Of a stretch of 16,600 bases of DNA, positions 1 to 7,089 are shown piece after piece. A program made the position numbers and the translations under genes. Origin of the DNA: a candidate division WOR-3 bacterium (lineage in GTDB: Bacteria; SDB-A); assembly GCA_016926475.1 (NCBI GenBank), contig JAFGON010000078.1:1-16600 (forward strand). The letters run 5' to 3'. The notes beneath the pieces are model-generated. The model ran no database searches. It had not been told where the DNA came from and saw nothing but the letters and a program-made list of their open reading frames with translations. Every line of letters begins with the position of its first letter. Within the stretch, counting starts at the first letter, position 1.

Positions 1-1
1 A

Positions 2-934
2 TTTTACAAAATTCAAGAATGCAGAATCGCCAAATTTATTTTTAACCCACAAAGCGCTGAGAGTCCTGATGTAATACTCTACACAGCGCCTAGCGAATCC
101 GAAAAAAAAGAACTGATAGAAAAATACCAACTCGACGAACACACTCTCAATTCAATTTTCGACCCAGATGAGCTTGCGAGAATTGAGTTTGAAGAAAAAC
201 ATTGCGCCATAGTCTACAAAAGACCGAAAAATTATTCAAGCGAGGATAATTATTTCTTCAAAGTTAATTCAGCCGGTCTTTTTATTTTCCATGAAGTCTT
301 GATAATCATCTCGCCTGAGAATGTTTACGTGAATGATTTCAAAAACTTCAAAAATATTCGAACAATCCAGGATTTCTTTTTAAAAATTTTCGGAAACGGC
401 ATCACCCACTTTTTGGAACATTTGAGAATAATCAACAATATTTCAAGCGAGTTAGAAAATAAAATTAACAAATCTATGGAAAACAAATACCTGATAAATC
501 TCTATACCCTCGAAAAGAGCCTTGTTTATTATTTCAACGCAATCAGCTCCAACGCATCCGTTTTAGACAAATTGAGAATATATTCAAAAAAACTTTTCTT
601 TGAAGAGCACAATCTCGAATACCTTGACGATCTAATAATCGAGAACAACCAATGCATGAAACAAGCAGAGATACTCTCAAATATTCTCGCTGGACTTCTC
701 GGAGCCAACGCATCGATTGTCTCCAATAATTTAAACGTGTTGATGAAAAATCTGAACGCTGTGGTGTTGGCCATAATGATTCCGAGTTTTTTTGCTGGTG
801 TTGGCGGTATGTCTGAATTGACCTATCTTTTCGGGAAGAAATGGAGTTTAATAGCTTATCCAGTTTTTCTAATTCTGATGCTCGTACTGGCAATTTTTAC
901 ATTTTATTTAGTCAAAAAATCCGAAAGACACTGA
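2..934 (+). CDS. CorA-like divalent metal-ion channel, 5' end cut by window edge
   Basis: The reading frame is open from base 2 to the TGA at 932-934 (310 residues seen). CorA proteins are usually about 310-350 residues, so only a few N-terminal residues are missing. The first two thirds form the soluble alpha/beta plus long-helix region (visible residues about 1-245). Two C-terminal hydrophobic segments follow (about 248-267 and 286-306), ending in a basic tail, KKSERH, as in CorA. The loop after the first segment reads GVGGMSE (GGMS at about 268-271), where classical CorA has YGMN. Family knowledge: CorA forms a pentameric inner-membrane channel for Mg2+ or Co2+, and the GMN loop is the selectivity filter. 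The GMS variant makes the exact ion uncertain. The gene runs head-on into the minus-strand DUF6150 gene with 5 bp between stop codons, and I see no clear terminator there. Confident for the family, not for the ion. Confidence 0.85.
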   Translation, partial: FYKIQECRIAKFIFNPQSAESPDVILYTAPSESEKKELIEKYQLDEHTLNSIFDPDELARIEFEEKHCAIVYKRPKNYSSEDNYFFKVNSAGLFIFHEVLIIISPENVYVNDFKNFKNIRTIQDFFLKIFGNGITHFLEHLRIINNISSELENKINKSMENKYLINLYTLEKSLVYYFNAISSNASVLDKLRIYSKKLFFEEHNLEYLDDLIIENNQCMKQAEILSNILAGLLGANASIVSNNLNVLMKNLNAVVLAIMIPSFFAGVGGMSELTYLFGKKWSLIAYPVFLILMLVLAIFTFYLVKKSERH

Positions 935-939
935 TTTTT

Positions 940-1218
940 TTAAATTTTCCCCTTCAATGGATGATCAGCTACCCAGCCGGCTTGACTTTCGTATGGAACA
1001 AACATTACTTTGAGGTCCGCCACGTCTTCGCTGTCGGTCCACATCATTTTACTTGTAGCCTTTTCTTCGTGATCCACGTAATACCAGATGAAGTCGTCTT
1101 CAGCCGCGTCTTCAGAATCGCATATATAGACCATTATATCTGCCTGTGATTCAAATTTAACTTCCAGAATTCTATGATCGGCCTGGCTTTCGTAGTCAAC
1201 CATTAAAACTTTTGCCAA
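940..1218 (-). CDS. DUF6150-type protein made of six ESQAD-like repeats
   Basis: A 92-residue protein with no signal peptide or membrane segment. It consists almost entirely of six short repeats with a period of 13-15 residues: DYESQAD (8-14), KFESQAD (21-27), DSEDAAE (34-40), DHEEKAT (49-55), DSEDVAD (62-68) and PYESQAG (75-81). They are separated by hydrophobic beta-like stretches. I recognise this as the DUF6150 pattern; the function is unknown. I chose the TTG start at 1218 because a strong Shine-Dalgarno sequence, AAAGGAGGAA, lies just upstream (1221-1230) and the protein then begins MAKV, as is usual for such short repeat proteins. An ATG at 1203 is possible. A longer frame reaching 1281 would overlap the upstream ybaK-like gene and lacks such a site. 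The gap to ybaK is 28 bp, so co-transcription is likely. Confidence 0.75.
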   Translation of the reverse strand: MAKVLMVDYESQADHRILEVKFESQADIMVYICDSEDAAEDDFIWYYVDHEEKATSKMMWTDSEDVADLKVMFVPYESQAGWVADHPLKGKI

Positions 1219-1246
1219 TCTTCCTCCTTTTCCGTTTATAGAAATC

Positions 1247-1711
1247 TTATTTCGAAAAATAAAATATTCTCGACCCGACAATTTTTTTATATTGTTCTAT
1301 GTCCATAATGACAGAGTTTGTTCTCGAAGCAGCATTGAATGCAATTTTTGGGTTTTCAAAAACCGAATTATCAACAAATAAATCGACATCAATCAAAGGT
1401 CTTCCGAAAGGAGGCACGCAATTAGGTTCCAGCTCTGTCAATCCGAATAGTTCTTTCTCTGTCGCGAACCTGATTCTTTTTGCGTCGAATATTTTTCTCA
1501 GTGAAGATGAATCAATTTTCTTTGAAGCGCTCAGAATAAACATTAAGAATTTCCCGTCGATTTTCATAACTATAGCTTTTCCGCCGATAGAAATTTCTTC
1601 GCCCCTCGCTTTGGCTGACTCTTTTGAATTGAAAGTCGGTTCGTGTGATATTTTAGTATACACCGCTCCCCTTGAATCGAGAAAGTCATAAAGTTCTTTC
1701 ATTGTAACCAT
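1247..1711 (-). CDS. YbaK/ProX-type aminoacyl-tRNA deacylase domain protein
   Basis: A 154-residue single-domain protein, the usual size for stand-alone YbaK/EbsC/ProX proteins. Family features: an N-terminal helix and 'SHEPTFNSKESAKARG' (22-37); the GGKAIVMK strand (43-50) with the conserved lysine; the ASKKID segment; and the loop VPPFGRPLIDVDLFVD (about 98-113), the typical PPFG substrate loop. The family hydrolyses mischarged tRNAs such as Ala- or Cys-tRNA(Pro), keeping translation accurate in the cytoplasm. Which tRNA this one clears cannot be read from the sequence. Two ATGs are close together (1711 and 1702) and neither has an obvious Shine-Dalgarno sequence, so the true start may be MKEL at 1702. 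The gene lies between the GT9 gene (56 bp upstream) and the DUF6150 gene (28 bp downstream), all on the minus strand. Confidence 0.85.
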   Translation of the reverse strand: MVTMKELYDFLDSRGAVYTKISHEPTFNSKESAKARGEEISIGGKAIVMKIDGKFLMFILSASKKIDSSSLRKIFDAKRIRFATEKELFGLTELEPNCVPPFGRPLIDVDLFVDNSVFENPKIAFNAASRTNSVIMDIEQYKKIVGSRIFYFSK

Positions 1712-1767
1712 AAATTCTATTATATATTAAAAATTAAATCATAAAAACAGATATAGTCTTTTCTTCA

Positions 1768-2754
1768 TTAGACTTTTTTTGCTAAATTTTCGGCAATTAC
1801 ACAAATTCTCTTCGGATTTATATCTTTTAGGCATCTTTTGTCCCTGCAATCGGTTTTTGAATTACAGGGCGAGCATTCAAGCCCAAGTGATACGACCTCG
1901 AAATTCCTTCCGTGGGGCCCCCATACAGCGGGGTTGGAAGGTCCAAAAACCGCGACCACAGGGGTATCCATTGCCTGCGCTATATGGAGAGGACCAGTGT
2001 CGATGGAGACGAGAACTTTGGAAAGGTACAAAAGCGCCGCCGCTTCTCCAATGGTCAAGGATCCTGGGAACACCCTGACTTTTCCTTCAGTCATCTCCCT
2101 TAAATTTTCAAGATATTGCTTTTCCCTTGTACTGCCTATTGCGAAAACAGTGAAACTTCTGGTCAAACAATCAGCGATTTTAGCGGTTATTTCAATTGGC
2201 AAACTGTTAAAAAAGCTTGAACTGGCAGGACAAATGACTGCTGTTCGCCTTTCTTTATCAATTAATTTTTTGACTTTCTTTAAATCCCGTTTTTTGGGAA
2301 CCAGCAGAGGATTCGCATCAAAGGAAGTAATGCCCAAAGGCTTAAGAACTTGCAGTTGATTCAAGCCTTCTTTTTGTATGACTTTTCTTTCGCCGGGAAC
2401 CATGTGCGTTAAAAATATTCCGCTTTTTTTGTGATCGTATCCAAGCCGAATTTTTGGGTGGATCAAAAATGCGAGAAGAGAACTCCTCATGGCGAAATTC
2501 AAAGAAAGGCTCATGTCGAAACGCTTATTTTTCAATCTGAGAACCATGTTCAAATAATCTTTCAAGTTAGTTTTATTTTTATCGTAGGTCAATACTTCAT
2601 CCACGTAAGGGGACAACTCCGCGATACCCGCGCATAGAGGTTGAACTAGATAGGAAATTACTGAATCAGGATATTTATTTTTGAGTTCCCTCGCCACTAC
2701 TGTTGAAAGAACGGTGTCGCCTATCGCCGCGAGGTTTATTATGAGTATTTTCAA
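1768..2754 (-). CDS. Glycosyltransferase family 9 (heptosyltransferase-like)
   Basis: A 328-residue GT-B fold enzyme of the ADP-heptose:LPS heptosyltransferase family. The N-terminal Rossmann half begins KILIINLAAIGDTVLST, the usual GT9 opening. The C-terminal nucleotide-sugar half has STREKQY and the signature DTGPLHIAQAMDTPVVAVFG, followed by GPSNPAVWGPHG. The end carries the cysteine cluster CSPC...C...C common in GT9 proteins. Such enzymes add heptose or a related sugar to lipopolysaccharide core or another surface glycan on the cytoplasmic face of the inner membrane; acceptor and donor are not predictable here. I chose the TTG at 2754 because it puts the protein start at MKILII and a weak GCGGGA lies upstream. 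An alternative TTG at 2799 would add 15 hydrophobic residues right behind the preceding stop codon. No other LPS genes are nearby, so it looks like an orphan. Confidence 0.85.
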   Translation of the reverse strand: MKILIINLAAIGDTVLSTVVARELKNKYPDSVISYLVQPLCAGIAELSPYVDEVLTYDKNKTNLKDYLNMVLRLKNKRFDMSLSLNFAMRSSLLAFLIHPKIRLGYDHKKSGIFLTHMVPGERKVIQKEGLNQLQVLKPLGITSFDANPLLVPKKRDLKKVKKLIDKERRTAVICPASSSFFNSLPIEITAKIADCLTRSFTVFAIGSTREKQYLENLREMTEGKVRVFPGSLTIGEAAALLYLSKVLVSIDTGPLHIAQAMDTPVVAVFGPSNPAVWGPHGRNFEVVSLGLECSPCNSKTDCRDKRCLKDINPKRICVIAENLAKKV

Positions 2755-2802
2755 TTTTCCCGCTTTATGTGAAAATTCAAAAAACCACCAAAAGTTCAAA
2801 CA

Positions 2803-3657
2803 CTATTTTAATTTCTTCGCTCTTTTGTAAAGTTGACCCATGGAATTCAATTTCACACCCTCAAAAATTTTCATCTTGTTGATATCCCTGTAAATCATTC
2901 CGCATTCGTCTTTTAATTTTACGAGAATTTGAGACCTGATTTTTTTCCAATTTTTCTTGTTAAAATCTGCAAGCTCCAAAAGAACTCCGTGCTTTCTTTC
3001 CATTTCCAGAAATATTTCTTCAGGTTTTCTGAAAAGGGTTTTCGAGCCATCCGTAAAGAAACCTTCCGATGGTTCCCAGTTGCCGTCACCTATTATTTTT
3101 CCTCTACCTATATTTTTTTTCCGGAGTTCTGTCAATCCGTTTTCTCTGACATATTTTCTGAAATCATCTGAATCCCTAAACAGACTTTCGACGAATTTTG
3201 TTTTCAAAAAACCGCCTTTTTGGTTGAAATAAAAATTCGCACTCGACCACCTGTATGAAAAAGGGTCGGATGTTTTTCCTTCTTTCACTGGAATATTCAA
3301 AATATAAGCAAGAGTTTGGGTAAAAAATATCTTGTCCTGAATCACAAAAGAATCGTATCTGTCAGCAAAAACATTGCCTTTAGTGCCGGTTTTCCTTCTT
3401 ATATGATAGGCGAACTGGCTGTTCAACTGCCTGACGAAATCAGAGAGTCTTCCCGAAGCGTTTCTCAGGAGTAGATGAAAAGAATTATCCGTAAGACAAA
3501 AAGCAAAAATATCAATTCTGTGTAACTCTGATGACCCTTCCAGAAACTTCAAGAATTTGACCGCGTAAAAATCGTCTGGAAATATTTTTGTGGCGGCATT
3601 AGCTCTGGAATTTATGTAGTGAAAAGCATTTGCATATGTAAACCTCGGTTTTCTCAC
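2803..3657 (-). CDS. Degenerate Y1/HUH transposase-like (REP-associated tyrosine transposase type) protein
   Basis: A 284-residue protein whose first about 145 residues follow the RAYT/IS200-like Y1 transposase pattern: MRKPRF, a strand FHYINSRAN (12-20), IFPDD (25-29), FAFCLTDNSFHLLL (51-64), GNVFADRYDSFVI (94-106) and LAYILNIPVKEG (116-127). Normal RAYTs read PNHxHLLL; here the first HUH histidine is replaced by Ser59 and only His61 remains. The tyrosine in the YIxxxPV block (Tyr118) is kept. The C-terminal about 140 residues are basic and not recognised. The start is a GTG at 3657; a stop codon lies just upstream in frame. There are no terminal repeats of a mobile element, but an inverted repeat lies directly upstream (3664-3742). 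Family knowledge: RAYTs nick and join single-stranded DNA at REP palindromes. The loss of a metal-binding histidine suggests a repurposed or inactive protein. Confidence 0.75.
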   Translation of the reverse strand: MRKPRFTYANAFHYINSRANAATKIFPDDFYAVKFLKFLEGSSELHRIDIFAFCLTDNSFHLLLRNASGRLSDFVRQLNSQFAYHIRRKTGTKGNVFADRYDSFVIQDKIFFTQTLAYILNIPVKEGKTSDPFSYRWSSANFYFNQKGGFLKTKFVESLFRDSDDFRKYVRENGLTELRKKNIGRGKIIGDGNWEPSEGFFTDGSKTLFRKPEEIFLEMERKHGVLLELADFNKKNWKKIRSQILVKLKDECGMIYRDINKMKIFEGVKLNSMGQLYKRAKKLK

Positions 3658-3663
3658 GGTTAA

Positions 3664-3742
3664 TTTTTACCCTACAAAGGACAATGAGTCAAGCACCGTC
3701 CCTCTGTTTGAGGTCCGAAATTCCGGTTTTTTGGGGTAAAAA
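3664..3742. repeat. 9-bp perfect inverted repeat upstream of the Y1 transposase-like gene
   Basis: TTTTTACCC at 3664-3672 and its exact complement GGGTAAAAA at 3734-3742 flank a 61-bp core. Inside are smaller palindromes: CCTC/GAGG (3701-3704 with 3710-3713) and CCGAAATTCCGG (3715-3726), which is palindromic apart from one G-T pair. Read on the minus strand, a GTAG tetranucleotide (3672-3675) abuts the left arm; GTAG leads many REP elements. The whole lies in the 140-bp gap between the transposase-like gene and the next gene. It may be a REP-like substrate or a folded leader; this is inference. Confidence 0.5.
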
Positions 3743-3797
3743 GGCTCAAATCAAAAAGGAAAAAAACTAAATTGCTGAAATAGGAAAATTTCTGATT

Positions 3798-4361
3798 TTA
3801 ATATAGATAGTCCCAGAGAATAGAGGGAACCAAAACTGGTAAATTCTCAAAAAAAGATTTCATATTAAGAGCGTTTTCGTAATATCCGGCGGCGATTGAG
3901 TCCGGATTTTCTTCCTGGACTGGTTCACCGTTTAGTTCGCAATAATAACCCTTGCATTCACCTTCTTCAAAATAAAAAACCTTCTCTGAAAGTTTCACGC
4001 TTTCTTCCAAAGAAACTTCCTCAAATAAAACTGAAACTGTCTTAACCGGAAATCCGTCGTATCGGTAATACGCGGCATCTCTCGCCCTGTATGAAAGATA
4101 CGAATAGTTGTTTTCAATGAATAAATATACGATATCGCCGTATTCGTCGTCTATACCTGGTAAATCGTAGTGTGCTATCAAATTGCTTGAAGGAAAACCA
4201 ATTCCGGGAATGACTGTATGTTCTATCCAGATTTCCCTTGAATACAATTCGCCTGATACAATCCGGTTGTGAACATCAAGGGCAAACTCATCGGCTTTGT
4301 CCATGAAATCTTTGCTGTAAACAGGAATCTGGATGAAAAGAGTCAAAAGTATTAACGCCAT
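3798..4361 (-). CDS. Unrecognised secreted or anchored protein
   Basis: A 187-residue protein that I do not recognise. The first about 16 residues (MALILLTLFIQIPVYS) are hydrophobic and end in a signal-peptidase-like VYS-K site, so export is likely. There is no lipobox cysteine. The mature part is rich in Tyr, Asp and Glu, with WIEHTVIPGIGFPSSN (about 46-61) and a late ELNGEPVQEE turn. The ELNGEPV phrase resembles LNGEPIEL in the DUF6794 protein at 7090-7524, but I see no wider similarity. The start is uncertain: the ATG at 4361 has no Shine-Dalgarno sequence and gives a signal peptide without the usual basic N-terminus. The in-frame codons upstream encode NAKYIF, so a rare upstream start is conceivable. 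It follows the GH114 gene by 53 bp on the same strand. Confidence 0.6.
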   Translation of the reverse strand: MALILLTLFIQIPVYSKDFMDKADEFALDVHNRIVSGELYSREIWIEHTVIPGIGFPSSNLIAHYDLPGIDDEYGDIVYLFIENNYSYLSYRARDAAYYRYDGFPVKTVSVLFEEVSLEESVKLSEKVFYFEEGECKGYYCELNGEPVQEENPDSIAAGYYENALNMKSFFENLPVLVPSILWDYLY

Positions 4362-4414
4362 AAAAATATATTTAGCATTATGACATGGATTTTACAAATG
4401 ATATTTTCTGTCTT

Positions 4415-5404
4415 TTACCTGCTTTCGTAATACTCAAAAGCGTCTATGATGTCAAGATAAACGCCGTCAAAACCGGCATCAATGATCTTTTTTGTGTATG
4501 AACTGTCGTTGCCGAAGATGATATCCTGCCACTGGGGATTCCAATATTCGACCCTGAAGTTCCCAGGCCAGTCAGGATTTTCAACACCCAACCAATCAGG
4601 AGGGTCCGTATTCCACTCGTTTTTCCAGTAGTACCTGTAGTCTTCAGCCTCTCCTATGCTCATGTAAGACAGGACCAGCCTGCTGCCTCCTGAATGCTTG
4701 TTTCCGATTGATTGTACATCATCATACGTCAGTAGAGTTCCCTGAAAAAAGGCGTCGACAATCAAAATGTCAAAATCAGTTGAAGAGAGCGCATTGAGGT
4801 ATTGAACTTTATTCTGGTATTGGTCTGGGTTTATCAGATACAGAAAATTTCTGGCATCTTCAAGACTCACAACATCCAAAAGATTTGCATGATAAGGGCT
4901 CGCCGGGTAAGCAGGAATACCGTCCAGCTCTCTCCTGTTCGCTGCAAACGAAATGTAATCACGGTCATAATTCATTTCGTATGAAGAATCCACGTATACT
5001 CTCGTCGAACAGTAGTCTGTAACCAGTATTTCAACACCGGTCGCTTCCGCTCGGTCGAGAAAACCTTTCATGTATTCTCTTTCCGCCGACGGTGTCGGGA
5101 CATCGTCATGGTCGTAACCGTAAAACAGGTCTTCTCTACCCAATCCGTCTATTGATGAAACGTATCCGGTTTCAATAGGGCCGTTTGCTTCACCGTCGGA
5201 TGTGATAAGTTCATTGCCGTTCTGAGGAACGACGATGAAATTCGGACTTAAATTTTCTGCGTAAGCACTTATTCCGCGAACGAAATTCCTCATGTCCTCA
5301 CGGTAATTCCTGGCCTGTCCCGGATCCGGTTCACCGGGGCTCTGGTTGCTGCAACCCGTCAACAAAACAATAAACGACAGCAAATAAACCAGCATTTTAA
5401 GCAT
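4415..5404 (-). CDS. GH114/TM1410-type glycoside hydrolase lipoprotein, apparently circularly permuted
   Basis: A 329-residue protein with a lipoprotein signal (LLTGC, Cys18), so it is probably tethered to a membrane facing the periplasm or outside. Start ATG 5404 has a strong GGGAGG site 5-10 bases upstream. The body matches the endo-alpha-1,4-polygalactosaminidase / TM1410 family, but the blocks come in swapped order. The family's usual C-terminal half comes first: DMRNFVRGISAYA (37-49), FIVVPQNGNEL (56-66), SIDGLGREDLFYGYD (84-98) and EILVTDY (125-131). The usual N-terminal half follows: NFLYLINP (186-193), FDILIVDAFF (211-220), YMSIGEAEDYRYYW (247-260), EYWNPQWQDIIF (286-297) and GFDGVYLDIIDAFEYYE (311-327). 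The protein stops where a normal member would continue. Acidic residues of SIGEAED and VYLDIID are present, so activity on a GalNAc/galactosamine-type polysaccharide is possible but unproven. Family assignment is strong; the permutation is judged from memory of TM1410. Confidence 0.85.
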   Translation of the reverse strand: MLKMLVYLLSFIVLLTGCSNQSPGEPDPGQARNYREDMRNFVRGISAYAENLSPNFIVVPQNGNELITSDGEANGPIETGYVSSIDGLGREDLFYGYDHDDVPTPSAEREYMKGFLDRAEATGVEILVTDYCSTRVYVDSSYEMNYDRDYISFAANRRELDGIPAYPASPYHANLLDVVSLEDARNFLYLINPDQYQNKVQYLNALSSTDFDILIVDAFFQGTLLTYDDVQSIGNKHSGGSRLVLSYMSIGEAEDYRYYWKNEWNTDPPDWLGVENPDWPGNFRVEYWNPQWQDIIFGNDSSYTKKIIDAGFDGVYLDIIDAFEYYESR

Positions 5405-5464
5405 ATCAACCTCCCGGTAAAAATATGCTCTTATGTTGTATGCGCGTCAAGGCAGTATTTGTGT

Positions 5465-6316
5465 TTACAGAAAATCCTTCGTCGGATCTTTGTAACCAAT
5501 TTCCGATACACCGGACACATTTTGATTGGCGTAACAGTAAATGCACCCCGCGGGGCAAGTGCTGTATGCACCAATGTCGACGCTTTCGTCGCAAAGACAC
5601 TGCTCCCTTTGCGATCTGTCTTTTTTAGAACTGATTGTCTTCCCGCTTATCCTCTCTAAAAGCCTCGCGTCCACACACTTTCCCTTTCTGACGCCGAATG
5701 ACGATAGGTCCATGCTTTCAGCGCAAGTAAAAACTTCCAACCCCGCTATTTTACAGATATTCCCGAAATTCAGGGCGATTTGCGACATTTGGTCCTCGCC
5801 TATTTCCACAGCTCCTACCGAATCAAGTTTTTGGGCGTTTTTCCTGTATATATCTACAAAACTGAAAACTATCCGCTCTGTGTAGTTTTGAAGAAGAAAA
5901 ACAGTCTTTTCGAAAGATTCGATGTGCCATCCAACAGTATATTTTTCCGTAATTATCACCGGATCGATCCTCAAAACATTTTTTTCAGGTCCAATTTTGT
6001 CTGAAAGTCTTTTAAAGTCGTCAATTCTAAGAGAATATGGGGGAACGCCGGGTTCGATTTCTTTTCCATAGGAATTTAGAGTGAACTGAAAATAGTAGTT
6101 GTAGTTTTTCAGTTCTTCCAAATGAGAAATAAATCTACGAGGATTTTTTGTCCAGAAAACTATCCCGTCAACACTGTCGTAAGAAAGCGAAACATGTCTG
6201 AATTGTTTTGAGTTTCGAGGGTTTTTCACGTTGATAAAGCCTTCCCTAATTCTATTGAACAGCCAATCCCCGTGAAAAGCCGGTATGTCGGTGCGTCTGC
6301 TGGCGCTTATTATCAA
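5465..6316 (-). CDS. DUF1848 protein with C-terminal radical-SAM-like cysteine cluster
   Basis: A 283-residue cytoplasmic protein of the DUF1848 family. It opens with MIISASRRTDIPAF (1-14), has GIVFWTKNPRRF (51-62), EIEPGVPPYSLRIDDFKRL (86-104) and VLRIDPVI (114-121), and ends with CLCDESVDIGAYSTCPAGCIYCYAN (240-264). Cys254, Cys258 and Cys261 form a CxxxCxxC motif, with a further CxC at 240-242. Family knowledge: these cysteines resemble the Fe-S site of radical SAM enzymes, but sit at the C-terminus rather than the N-terminus. Substrate and reaction are unknown. The start is a TTG at 6316; a stop lies upstream in frame with no ATG between, and GAGG sits 11 bases before it. The gap is 63 bp from the HEAT gene and 60 bp to the GH114 gene. 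Confidence 0.85.
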   Translation of the reverse strand: MIISASRRTDIPAFHGDWLFNRIREGFINVKNPRNSKQFRHVSLSYDSVDGIVFWTKNPRRFISHLEELKNYNYYFQFTLNSYGKEIEPGVPPYSLRIDDFKRLSDKIGPEKNVLRIDPVIITEKYTVGWHIESFEKTVFLLQNYTERIVFSFVDIYRKNAQKLDSVGAVEIGEDQMSQIALNFGNICKIAGLEVFTCAESMDLSSFGVRKGKCVDARLLERISGKTISSKKDRSQREQCLCDESVDIGAYSTCPAGCIYCYANQNVSGVSEIGYKDPTKDFL

Positions 6317-6379
6317 AAAACCAACAACCTCGAAAGTCTATGCAATTGAATGCCTTTTAGGTCCATGTTTTTCATATTA

Positions 6380-6970
6380 TCACCCTGTACTGGAATTTCT
6401 CCAAGCAATCCACTTTGAAACGTCTTTTCCCAAATCTTCTCCCGTGATATTTTTCAATGCTTCGTAAGCCGAATCGTAGGGAAAACCGGCATCTGTAATT
6501 TTACTTGTCTGTTTCATGGCTTCAACCAGAAAATCGACTGCATTGTCCTTTTTCAAACCCTTTTCTGCGAGCTTTTCCAAGACATAACAAGCCCACCATT
6601 TATTCCCTGGGTCGGAAAATTTCACTTCGGAGATGAGAATGTCCGTGACGCAACCATCCTCCATATTTACAAGAGCTTGTGCTGCTTTCAACAAAAGGTC
6701 GGCGTCTTCTTCTTCGGCAATGATTCTCACAAGAGAGTTCACGGCTTTTCTTTCCTTTTTTTCTCCGAGAAGTTGCGCTGCCTGTTCTCTTGAATCACTT
6801 TTTTTGTTTTCAAGTTCTTTTAAAACAGGCTTAATTCCTTTTATTTTGTATTCCTCATCAATTTTTTTCTTCGCCCTTGCATGCCTGATGTAATGAACAG
6901 TTATTATGGTGGCAAACAATAGAGCTATGCCAAGCCCTATTGTCCAATTTATGCTCATGTTTATTTCCAT
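6380..6970 (-). CDS. Membrane-anchored HEAT-repeat protein
   Basis: A 196-residue protein with one N-terminal transmembrane helix (about residues 8-26, WTIGLGIALLFATIITVHY), then a basic stretch HARAKKK, so the bulk should be cytoplasmic. Residues about 45-150 read as HEAT-like helical repeats: VLKELENKKSDSREQAAQLLGEK, AVNSLVRIIAEEEDADLLLKAAQALVNM, and a further unit around 111-135. Such repeats bind other proteins; no catalytic motif is visible. The C-terminal EALKNITGEDLGKDVSKWIAW resembles the 'L..ITG.d.g.d...W..W' end often seen after HEAT repeats in uncharacterised bacterial proteins. AAGGA upstream of ATG 6970 supports the start. The partner is unknown. Confidence 0.75.
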   Translation of the reverse strand: MEINMSINWTIGLGIALLFATIITVHYIRHARAKKKIDEEYKIKGIKPVLKELENKKSDSREQAAQLLGEKKERKAVNSLVRIIAEEEDADLLLKAAQALVNMEDGCVTDILISEVKFSDPGNKWWACYVLEKLAEKGLKKDNAVDFLVEAMKQTSKITDAGFPYDSAYEALKNITGEDLGKDVSKWIAWRNSSTG

Positions 6971-7089
6971 AGATCTTTTCCTTTCTGAATTAATTTGGCA
7001 AATAAACCATTTTCCAAAAAAACGATATAATACTGTTTGTAATTCAAAACACCCGCGTTTTTAATCCAATATGATCCTACAATAAAAAA

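Noticed and set aside
1299-1691. 130-codon open frame antisense to the ybaK-like gene.
   Set aside because: It is a shadow of a gene with clear family motifs on the other strand, and its translation is low-complexity in character. Similar antisense frames over the POP, antiporter and FeoB genes were dismissed for the same reason.
1755-1780. Hairpin AGTCT...AGACT followed by seven T on the plus strand, terminator-like.
   Set aside because: Both neighbouring genes are on the minus strand, so the T-run is on the wrong side. The stem is only 5 bp with a 10-base loop and overlaps the GT9 stop codon.
2755-2799. Longer GT9 protein starting at TTG 2799.
   Set aside because: It starts right after the stop of the preceding gene without a ribosome binding site and adds residues that GT9 proteins do not have. 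The TTG at 2754 matches the family start. It remains an alternative.
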